A stretch of 5,705 nt of DNA from Armatimonadota bacterium. Lineage in GTDB: Bacteria; Armatimonadota; JAAZEB01. A model generated the notes under the pieces. The model searched no databases, was not told the origin of the DNA, and saw only the letters and a list, made by a program, of their open reading frames with translations. Position numbers and translations under genes: made by a program. Numbering within the stretch: position 1 is the first letter of the stretch; each line of letters begins with the position of its first letter. This document shows, piece by piece, positions 1-4,833 of the stretch. The stretch covers positions 1 through 5,705 of the forward strand of contig DUUU01000079.1 of the NCBI GenBank assembly GCA_012841485.1, in the 5' to 3' direction.

Positions 1-981
1 GAGATCGCCCTGCGCGCGGCGGGCATCGCTGCCGGGGACGAAGTGATCGTGCCGCCCTACACCTTTATCGCGACGGCCACTTCCGTCTTGATGGTCAACG
101 CAGTGCCGATCTTCGCCGATATCGAGCCCGATACCTACAATCTGGATCCGAAAGCCGCCGAAGCCGCCATCACGCCGCGCACGCGCGCGATCATCGTGGT
201 GCATGTCGGCGGCTGCCCCGTGGACCTGGATGCGTTCACCGAGCTGGCGCGCAAGCACAACCTCACGCTGATCGAGGACAGCGCGCACGCCCACGCGGCC
301 TCATGGCGCGGTCGAAAGGTGGGTGCCATCGGCGATCTGGGCACCTTCTCCTTCCAGTCGAGCAAAAACATCAATGCCGGCGAGGGGGGCATCATCGTCA
401 CCGATAACAAGCAGCTTCAGGAACGATGCTGGTCCATCGTCAATGTGGGCCGCGTCCCCGATGGCGCCTGGTACGAGCACCACGTCCTGGGTTCGAACTA
501 CCGTCTGACCGAGTTTCAGGGGGCGCTGCTGCGTGCGCAACTAACGCGCCTGCCGGAACAGGCCGAGCGGCGCACGGAGAACGCCCGCTTCCTCAACGCG
601 GAGCTGGAGAAGATCCCGGGGGTCCGCCCGATGCGCCTGGATGAGCGGGTGACAGGCCATGGCTATCACCTCTTCCTGTTCCGCTACAACGCGGCTGATT
701 TCGGCGGCATGAGCCGCGAAGAGTTTCTGCGCGCGCTGTCGGCCGAGGGGATTCCATGCAGCCCCGGCTACGTGCCGCTCTACCGCACGGACCTCTTTCG
801 CACTCAGGGCACCGTGGCTGGAGCCGAGGTGGATTACACGAAGGTGGCCTGCCCGGTCGCAGAGCGCGCCTGTGCGGAGGAGGCCGTCTGGTTCACCCAG
901 AACATGCTCCTGGGCACTCGGGAGGATATGCAAGAGATTATCGACGCCATCGCCAAGATCCAGGGCGCCGCGCGCGCGTGA
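1..981 (+). CDS. DegT/DnrJ/EryC1/StrS-family PLP-dependent aminotransferase (5' end outside window)
   Basis: The reading frame is open from the first base to a TGA at 979-981, giving 326 visible residues. Family members usually have about 370-400, so some 45-70 N-terminal residues probably lie to the left; the internal GTG at 43 is not the real start. Visible fold-type-I features, numbered from base 1: GDEVIVPPYTFIATA (12-26); an EDSAHA segment whose Asp93 should contact the pyridine nitrogen of PLP; FSFQSSKNINAGEGG, whose Lys122 is the expected Schiff-base lysine; and a GSNYRLTEFQGALLRAQL segment typical of the family. These enzymes transfer amino groups to keto-sugars or keto-cyclitols in the cytoplasm. 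From memory, the C-terminal half (YRTDLF, ACPVAER, VWFTQNMLLG) resembles the AHBA-synthase (RifK-like) branch more than classical sugar aminotransferases. The substrate cannot be read from this window, because the gene's likely partners lie upstream. All expected key residues in the visible part are present. Confidence 0.93.
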   Translation, partial: EIALRAAGIAAGDEVIVPPYTFIATATSVLMVNAVPIFADIEPDTYNLDPKAAEAAITPRTRAIIVVHVGGCPVDLDAFTELARKHNLTLIEDSAHAHAASWRGRKVGAIGDLGTFSFQSSKNINAGEGGIIVTDNKQLQERCWSIVNVGRVPDGAWYEHHVLGSNYRLTEFQGALLRAQLTRLPEQAERRTENARFLNAELEKIPGVRPMRLDERVTGHGYHLFLFRYNAADFGGMSREEFLRALSAEGIPCSPGYVPLYRTDLFRTQGTVAGAEVDYTKVACPVAERACAEEAVWFTQNMLLGTREDMQEIIDAIAKIQGAARA

Positions 982-1028
982 CGCCGTTTCATGGAATGGG
1001 CGATCCAGGCGTTTGGTGAAGTACACAA

Positions 1029-1079
1029 CTGAAGGCTCGCGCGCGAGGGGTTTTGCCTGCCTCGCGCGCGAGCCTTCGG
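1029..1079 (+). terminator. 20-bp GC-rich hairpin after the aminotransferase gene (U-less terminator candidate)
   Basis: Arms 1031-1048 and 1060-1077 are perfect 18-bp reverse complements. A U·G pair (1030/1078) and a C-G pair (1029/1079) extend them on the + strand RNA. The loop is 11 nt (1049-1059) and contains TTTT. The hairpin starts 47 bases after the aminotransferase stop and lies between convergent genes, so it may end transcription from either side. No T-run follows either arm, so it is not a classical intrinsic terminator; a role as transcript-end stabiliser or read-through block is equally possible. Each arm also contains the self-palindrome CTCGCGCGCGAG (1036-1047 and 1061-1072). 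Confidence 0.6.
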
Positions 1080-1093
1080 AGTGGCTGCTTCGA

Positions 1094-1154
1094 GCCTATT
1101 CAAGAAGTGATTCTATAGTTCGCTCTGCTTCTGAGAACCGCTTCTTGAATGGGC
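1094..1154 (+). repeat. Second long imperfect inverted repeat, abutting the 3' end of the M23 gene
   Basis: Bases 1094-1109 pair with 1139-1154 over 16 positions (14 Watson-Crick and two U·G on the + strand, with a perfect core at 1098-1107/1141-1150). After one A/C mismatch the pairing continues for four more pairs (1111-1114/1134-1137), leaving a 19-nt loop. The stretch is more AT-rich than its surroundings. It ends three bases before the stop codon of the minus-strand M23 gene. The two G·U positions would be A/C mismatches in the minus-strand RNA, which mildly favours a + strand RNA structure, although the inner mismatch favours the opposite strand. It could be a terminator, a 3'-UTR structure or a small palindromic repeat element; the sequence alone does not decide. 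Confidence 0.55.
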
Positions 1155-1157
1155 GGA

Positions 1158-1640
1158 TTAGCTGCAGACGCTGAGCGGGTTGATCGCCCGGCCATTCCTC
1201 AGCACTTCAAAGTGGATGTGCGGTCCGGTGCTGCGGCCCGTGTTGCCGGAGCGAGCCACCACCTGGCCACGCGACACCCGCTGGCCCTGGCGCACCGAGA
1301 CCTTCGAGAGGTGAGCGTAGCGCGTCACCAATCCGTTCGGATGCTTGATCGCAACCATGTTGCCGTAGATGCTATTCTTCCATCCGGCAAAGATGACCCG
1401 GCCCTCGGCGGAGGCCTTCACCGGCGTGCCCATCGGTGCTCGTAGATCCACGCCGTGGTGCGAGCCCATGCGTCGCGGCCCAAAGCGCGAAGTGATGGTG
1501 TTGCGGGTCGGGAGAATCATTCGGTTCGCGGCCTCGGCTGGGGTCACCAGCGGGTTGTCTGCGCCAAAGAGGCCCCAACCGGGGGCTGCCATAGCCATTC
1601 CAACCAAGATTGGTACAAGGATATATCGTCGAAGCTGCAA
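1158..1640 (-). CDS. Secreted M23 (LytM/lysostaphin-type) zinc metallopeptidase
   Basis: This 160-residue protein is an M23 endopeptidase, a family that cuts peptide cross-bridges in peptidoglycan outside the cytoplasm. Residues 1-23 form a signal peptide: MQLRRY, then a hydrophobic stretch ILVPILVGMAMAAP. The catalytic domain covers about 40-156. HxxxD at His61-Asp65 and HxH at His141-His143 are the metal and catalytic motifs: His61, Asp65 and His143 should bind zinc, while His110 (in YAHLS) and His141 should be catalytic. GNTGRSTGPHIHFEV is a near-consensus family signature. There is no LysM, SH3 or coiled-coil region, so it is a minimal enzyme. The start is TTG (1640-1638), chosen because AAAGGA lies six bases upstream and because the later Met15 and Met17 would destroy the signal peptide. 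The gene ends with TAA at 1158. It is divergent from yvcK across a 637-bp gap. It may be an active hydrolase or a remodelling factor; nothing looks degenerate. Confidence 0.93.
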   Translation of the reverse strand: MQLRRYILVPILVGMAMAAPGWGLFGADNPLVTPAEAANRMILPTRNTITSRFGPRRMGSHHGVDLRAPMGTPVKASAEGRVIFAGWKNSIYGNMVAIKHPNGLVTRYAHLSKVSVRQGQRVSRGQVVARSGNTGRSTGPHIHFEVLRNGRAINPLSVCS

Positions 1641-1646
1641 GGCTTT

Positions 1647-1652
1647 TCCTTT
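1647..1652 (-). promoter_or_regulatory. Ribosome binding site deciding the TTG start of the M23 gene
   Basis: Read on the minus strand, AAAGGA occupies 1652-1647 and is followed by a six-base spacer and then TTG at 1640. It is the only good Shine-Dalgarno match near an in-frame start that keeps the signal peptide, so it supports the rare start codon. Confidence 0.7.
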
Positions 1653-1893
1653 CCATCAAGGCTGCCGCTCAGGACCCCTCTGCCAGGCACGCGCCATCGA
1701 CACGTGCCAATGCCCTTCGCGGAATCACAGACCTGGTCGTGAAAGTGGCCCGAAACCCCGGCAGCCTCGTAGATCGTGCGTCGTGGGCATCCCTTCAAGC
1801 ATCATGGCCGGCAATCATCGCCGGCGCGGGACGCCTATGGACGTTGTCTTGCTCGCCTGGTTTGCCATCTCGCCGCCCGTAGGCTTTTGGGGA

Positions 1894-1939
1894 TCCCCGT
1901 TGGCGGGGACTGCCTGGTATGACCGAACAACCCCGGTCA
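1894..1939 (-). other. Tandem hairpins in the probable M23 leader
   Basis: Two perfect 6-bp stems lie 10 bp apart: TCCCCG/CGGGGA (1894-1899/1904-1909, tetraloop) and TGACCG/CGGTCA (1920-1925/1934-1939, 8-nt loop). On the minus strand each gains a flanking U·G pair (1893/1910 and 1919/1940), which would be A/C mismatches on the + strand. This weakly suggests that they act in the RNA leading into the M23 gene. No known RNA family was recognised. Confidence 0.3.
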
Positions 1940-2009
1940 CGCTGGCTCGCATGACCCCGATCGCGTTGCTGCCATACTCGCGGCGGCTGACGAATGGAAC
2001 GAACAATCG

Positions 2010-2018
2010 TGTTATATA
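2010..2018 (+). promoter_or_regulatory. Possible extended -10 promoter for yvcK
   Basis: TGTTATATA at 2010-2018 fits an extended -10 element (TG, one base, then TATATA). It is the only AT-rich hexamer of this kind on the + strand in the gap. The -35 is poor: CTGACG at 1987-1992 is about 20 bases from TATATA. Transcription from here would start near 2025 and give a structured leader of about 250 nt before yvcK. This is a sequence-pattern call only. Confidence 0.35.
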
Positions 2019-2021
2019 GCT

Positions 2022-2041
2022 CCCAGGACACGCCTCTTGGG
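2022..2041 (+). other. Hairpin at the start of the putative yvcK leader
   Basis: CCCAGGA (2022-2028) pairs with TCTTGGG (2035-2041) over seven positions, one of them a G·U pair (2026/2038) that exists only in + strand RNA. The loop is six bases. It begins four bases after the candidate -10 box, so it would lie at or near the 5' end of a yvcK transcript. Confidence 0.3.
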
Positions 2042-2139
2042 TGGTAGGTTTCGTGATCGGGCAAAATCCTGTTTTCTCGCCACAGGGCATGGGGTATGCA
2101 GGGAATAGCACCGGGGATGACGGGAGCGCGATTGGGCGT

Positions 2140-2186
2140 GCCGGGCGATGCCCGGCTGGTTCTATGCAACGCCTCTTAGGGCATCG
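2140..2186 (+). promoter_or_regulatory. Two mutually exclusive pairings in the yvcK leader
   Basis: GCCGGGC (2140-2146) can pair with GCCCGGC (2150-2156) to make a tight 7-bp hairpin. Alternatively CGATGCCC (2146-2153) can pair perfectly over eight bases with GGGCATCG (2179-2186). The two structures share bases 2146 and 2150-2153 and cannot coexist. This arrangement is what a conformational switch would look like, but in GC-rich DNA it can also arise by chance. No T-run follows, so a simple transcription-terminator switch is unlikely. Confidence 0.35.
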
Positions 2187-2231
2187 GGCGCGGAGACCTG
2201 CGATCCTCTGCGGGCCGGATGTGGGTGGCAA

Positions 2232-2252
2232 TGCCCGTCTCCATGACGGGCG
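2232..2252 (+). promoter_or_regulatory. Hairpin just upstream of the yvcK ribosome binding site
   Basis: GCCCGTC (2233-2239) pairs perfectly with GACGGGC (2245-2251) around a TCCAT loop, and a U·G pair (2232/2252) closes it on the + strand. It ends 15 bases before the yvcK GGAG site. Its left arm contains ATGCCC (2231-2236), which could instead pair with GGGCAT at 2179-2184, linking it to the alternative folding upstream. Confidence 0.4.
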
Positions 2253-2267
2253 GTGTGGGGTGTGAAC

Positions 2268-2271
2268 GGAG
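2268..2271 (+). promoter_or_regulatory. Ribosome binding site of yvcK
   Basis: GGAG at 2268-2271 lies six bases before the GTG at 2278. An in-frame TGA at 2263-2265 rules out any start further upstream, so this site and GTG fix the yvcK N-terminus. Confidence 0.75.
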
Positions 2272-2277
2272 AAGAGG

Positions 2278-3378
2278 GTGGAGAGTGGAAGGAATTTGTC
2301 TGTCGCCGCTCTGGGGGGAGGGACGGGCCTATCCTCGCTGCTGCAAGGCCTGAAACACGTCGTCGATGATCTCACCGCGATCGTCGCTGTCTCAGACGAC
2401 GGGGGCAGCTCCGGCCGTCTGCGCGCCGATCTCGGGTGCATTCCACCGGGGGACATTCGAAACTGCCTGGTGGCGCTGGCCGAGGCACAGCCCCTGATGA
2501 AGCAGCTCTTTCAGTACCGGTTTCATGCCCCGGGCAAGGGTCTGGATGGCCATGCCTTCGGAAACTTGCTCATCGCCGCGCTCGCAGACATTACCGGCTC
2601 ATTCGAGACGGCCATCAGCGAGACGGGCAAAGTCCTGGCGATTCGCGGGCGCGTGCTCCCTCTGAGCCTGGCACGAATCGACCTCCGCGGCCACATGGGC
2701 GATGGCGCTTGGGTCCGTGGCGAGAGCGCGATCACGGCCTATCCGGCGCCGATCGAACGCGTGGAACTGGATCCTATCGACCCCGAGCCGCTTCCCGAGG
2801 CGATTCACGCGATTGAGAACGCCGCTCTGATCACGATCGGACCCGGGAGCCTGTATACCAGCGTCATCCCGACGCTTCTTCCCAAGGCAGTCCGCACTGC
2901 CCTCTACCGCAGTACCGGAGTGAAGGTATACGTCTGTAACGTCATGACCCAGCCGGGAGAGACCACCGGCTACACGGCCAGCGATCACGTGCGCGCGCTC
3001 CAGAAGCACGGCGCGGGCGACTGCTTCGATTTCGTGCTGGTCAACACAGAGCCACCGCCCCCCGATGCCACGGAGCGTTACCGGCGGACAGGGGCGAACG
3101 CGGTCGCGGCTGATCTCGACGCCATCGCCAGGTTGGGGTATATCCCGGTCGCGGCCCCTCTCCTGAATCTAGATCAGTTCGTCCGGCACGATCCTCGCAA
3201 GCTCGCCAACGCACTGCGGCGGATCTGGGGAGGGCTGGCAGATCCGGCGCCCTTCCCTGCTCGTTTCGCCCCCATCCGGCCGCTCATCGAGGGCGAAAGC
3301 GAAGCGCCTCCGGCGGAAGCGAGCGCCGAGCCAGCGGAAGCCGCCATCGGCCTCCTGACGGCAGGAGACGCCTGGTAG
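2278..3378 (+). CDS. yvcK: YvcK / CofD-like gluconeogenesis factor
   Basis: The 366-residue product matches Bacillus YvcK nearly end to end as I recall that protein. YvcK is a cytoplasmic UDP-GlcNAc-binding protein needed for growth on gluconeogenic carbon and for normal cell-wall synthesis; it shares its fold with the CofD phospholactate transferases. Landmarks: ALGGGTGLSSLLQGLK (11-26), the glycine-rich nucleotide-binding loop; SDDGGSSGRLR (39-49); PPGDIRNCLVAL (56-67); GHAFGNLL (91-98); IGPGSLYTSVIPTLL (187-201); and VYVCNVMTQPGETTGYTASDH (217-237). The N-terminus is set by a GTG start with GGAG six bases upstream and by an in-frame stop just before it. The last 30 or so residues, rich in Glu, Ala and Pro, extend beyond the usual 320-residue length and look like a disordered tail. 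In Firmicutes and Actinobacteria yvcK normally sits with rapZ (yvcJ) and whiA (yvcL); neither is visible here, so the gene stands alone. Its divergent neighbour is a cell-wall peptidase. Confidence 0.95.
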   Translation: MESGRNLSVAALGGGTGLSSLLQGLKHVVDDLTAIVAVSDDGGSSGRLRADLGCIPPGDIRNCLVALAEAQPLMKQLFQYRFHAPGKGLDGHAFGNLLIAALADITGSFETAISETGKVLAIRGRVLPLSLARIDLRGHMGDGAWVRGESAITAYPAPIERVELDPIDPEPLPEAIHAIENAALITIGPGSLYTSVIPTLLPKAVRTALYRSTGVKVYVCNVMTQPGETTGYTASDHVRALQKHGAGDCFDFVLVNTEPPPPDATERYRRTGANAVAADLDAIARLGYIPVAAPLLNLDQFVRHDPRKLANALRRIWGGLADPAPFPARFAPIRPLIEGESEAPPAEASAEPAEAAIGLLTAGDAW

Positions 3379-3399
3379 CACGCGCCCGAGAAGCGCGTG
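3379..3399. terminator. Small hairpin between convergent yvcK and the phospholipase-like gene
   Basis: CACGCGC (3379-3385) pairs perfectly with GCGCGTG (3393-3399) around a 7-nt loop. It fills almost the whole 22-bp gap, starting directly after the yvcK stop (3376-3378) and ending just before the TAG of the opposite gene (3401-3403). Its position suggests a shared bidirectional terminator, but neither side has a T-run. Confidence 0.5.
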
Positions 3400-3400
3400 G

Positions 3401-4702
3401 CTATGGAGTCAGGCGGACGAGGCGAGGATCCCGAAAAAGAATCCTCCCACTCCCCCCGGACGCATCCAGGGAAACCCGTGCCCAGGAGGCGCCTTCGGGC
3501 ACATCGGCGCTCAACCCCACATCACACCACTCCTCCGCTGGATGGAGCAGGTCGGTGCAGAAGAGCCCGACGAGCGTGGTGTTTCCGGTGTAGAAGCGAA
3601 GCGAACAGCGATTGGAGCCCTGCGGCCCCTCCGTTCGATAGCGGAGCGCCAGGTGCAGGCGCATGCCCAGACGCACGCGCACGGCGCGCGGCCACGACGT
3701 TCGCCAATGGATCCCCTGCCCTGGGGGGGCTTCTACCATCAACGCCGGGCCCTGATCGCTCGCCACCAGGCCCGCTCGACCGTTGCGATCCCCGAGGTCG
3801 TTCCAGTGAATGTACCAGCCCCGCGGCACCTGTGGCACATCATCGCCCTCCGCCAGATCGGCGTTGGCAATCAGGTTGCAGCCATACGGTGCGATGGGCG
3901 TCTCCGGGCCCGCGTGCCCGCCCAACACGCAGAAGGTGTGGAGAAGGTCCGCAACATAGCGCGCGCACTCCTGCGCGCAGGGCACCATCACGCTCTGGGC
4001 CTCGTGCTGATCCCCCGCCTCGCAGAGCTTCCGGATCTTCCCGGCAGCCGCTTCGGCCACCGCCACCACCTGCTGGCCCCGCTCGCGGATGCCGTCGCAT
4101 GCCGTATCCAGGGCACTCCCTAGCAATCGCGGGGTATAGCCGGCGATGGCAATGGCGGCCTGCATCTCCGGGCGGTCGATGCGCTCCATGGGAAGGTGGA
4201 GCGGCGGGTCGATATGCCCCGCATGCGCGGGCGAGCCGCAATCCTCGGCATAGTGAACGGCCGCCCCGAGGATCCGAAGCGCGTCATGATAGCCGCCCTC
4301 CGCAAGCGCCTTCACGGCGCGGCAAAAGTGATCGGCGGTGGCATCGAGCGCATCCGGGGGCCAGTGGGGATACCAACGCCCCTCGCGCGTTAGCGAGTTC
4401 CAGGCGCAATAACGCGAGATCTCCCATTCCCTGCGGATATCCGGGAGACGCCTATCGAAGGGGATGCTGGGGTCCTCGGCAAAAGTCCCGTACCAGTGCC
4501 AGTTCATATCGGGGAAGCCGCAGTAGGTCCAGATCAGGAGATCCGCCTCGGGCGCCAGGAACTCGCGATCCTGAGCGGGAAGCGCCACGATGGCCGATTG
4601 CGTGATGCGGTGGTGCGTCGGATTCGAGAGGGGATGCATGCCCTCGCCTGGCAGCCGCGCGCCTGCAACCCATCGGAAGATCCGCTTCACCTTCGCCCCC
4701 AT
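3401..4702 (-). CDS. Zinc-dependent phospholipase C / S1-P1 nuclease-like domain fused to a carbohydrate-binding-like beta-sandwich
   Basis: The 433-residue product has two parts. Residues about 27-265 are helical and carry trinuclear-zinc hydrolase motifs. His30 (in THHRITQSAI) aligns with His14 of Bacillus cereus PLC. VHYAEDCGSPAHAGH reproduces that enzyme's H-x3-D-x5-H (His150, Asp154, His160). His169-x3-Glu173 reproduces its final H-x3-E. The remaining ligand pair could be Asp65 plus His69 or His113. Residues about 276-433 begin NLIANADL and continue as alternating strands with PRGWYIHW, like CBM4/9 or jelly-roll carbohydrate-binding domains. Such hydrolases cut phospholipid headgroups or nucleic acids, usually outside the cell. 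However, the N-terminus shows no signal peptide and no processed N-terminal Trp ligand, and the protein has many cysteines, so location and substrate are open. Start choice is uncertain: ATG at 4702 has only a weak AGG upstream, and Met22 (4639) with AGG seven bases upstream is an alternative giving 412 residues. Confidence 0.85.
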   Translation of the reverse strand: MGAKVKRIFRWVAGARLPGEGMHPLSNPTHHRITQSAIVALPAQDREFLAPEADLLIWTYCGFPDMNWHWYGTFAEDPSIPFDRRLPDIRREWEISRYCAWNSLTREGRWYPHWPPDALDATADHFCRAVKALAEGGYHDALRILGAAVHYAEDCGSPAHAGHIDPPLHLPMERIDRPEMQAAIAIAGYTPRLLGSALDTACDGIRERGQQVVAVAEAAAGKIRKLCEAGDQHEAQSVMVPCAQECARYVADLLHTFCVLGGHAGPETPIAPYGCNLIANADLAEGDDVPQVPRGWYIHWNDLGDRNGRAGLVASDQGPALMVEAPPGQGIHWRTSWPRAVRVRLGMRLHLALRYRTEGPQGSNRCSLRFYTGNTTLVGLFCTDLLHPAEEWCDVGLSADVPEGASWARVSLDASGGSGRILFRDPRLVRLTP

Positions 4703-4833
4703 TCCAGCCGGCCTGTCTGGCGGGAACCGGCCCCGATTGCTACCTACTTCGCCGCCGGACCAGGCCTACCCTTCCCGCCCGCGGGAGCCAGCCGGAAGGA
4801 TTCCCGGCGTCCGCATCCAACACTCTCAATGCC
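4703..4833. other. Divergent gap between the phospholipase-like gene and the HAD gene
   Basis: This 131-bp stretch must hold promoters for both flanking genes, but I see no TATAAT-like or TTGACA-like element with acceptable spacing on either strand, and no strong ribosome binding site next to either start. It is GC-rich with several overlapping short CCGGC/GCCGG repeats. Confidence 0.4.

Larger units (their letters stand above)
1641..2277. other. 637-bp divergent non-coding region between the M23 gene and yvcK
   Basis: I see no convincing protein gene here; the reading frames crossing it give low-complexity Arg/Pro/Ser-rich translations and overlap real genes. The region must hold the promoters and leaders of both divergent genes. 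It is rich in short perfect hairpins: 1686-1691/1703-1708, 1807-1812/1820-1825, 1894-1899/1904-1909 and 1920-1925/1934-1939 on the M23 side, and 2022-2028/2035-2041, 2140-2146/2150-2156 and 2233-2239/2245-2251 on the yvcK side. Six copies of GGGCAT or its complement ATGCCC are spread through it. I compared it by eye with common riboswitch, RNase P, SRP and tmRNA consensus segments and found no match, so an RNA function is only inferred. Confidence 0.6.

Noticed and set aside
982..1157. Insertion sequence or CRISPR remnant based on the inverted repeats
   Set aside because: The two inverted repeats differ from each other, no regularly spaced direct repeats occur, and no transposase fragment or target duplication is visible.
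1369..2019. Open + strand frame of 216 codons crossing the M23 gene and the gap
   Set aside because: Half of it lies antisense to the M23 catalytic domain, it has no ribosome binding site, and its composition is that of a shadow frame.
2041..2265. 74-codon + strand frame ending 12 bases before yvcK and in the same frame
   Set aside because: Neither the GTG at 2041 nor the ATG at 2089 has a properly spaced ribosome binding site, and the product has no recognisable feature. A leader peptide or N-terminal extension of YvcK is not supported, since GGAG plus GTG at 2278 explains the start.
1641..2277. Known riboswitch or housekeeping RNA (c-di-AMP ydaO, c-di-GMP GEMM, cobalamin, TPP, SAM, RNase P, SRP, tmRNA)
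   Set aside because: Short look-alikes exist (for example AGGGAATAGCACCGG at 2100, GGCAAACC on the minus strand near 1860), but the conserved core segments and their spacing are absent on both strands.
1815..2456. 213-codon minus-strand frame over the gap and the start of yvcK
   Set aside because: It overlaps the conserved YvcK N-terminus antisense, and its Arg/Pro/Ser-rich translation shows no domain.
3397..4605. Long + strand open frame of about 400 codons opposite the phospholipase-like gene
   Set aside because: Its translation is a low-complexity Arg/Pro/Ser-rich product without motifs, whereas the minus strand encodes clear zinc-hydrolase motifs. It is an antisense shadow of a GC-rich gene.
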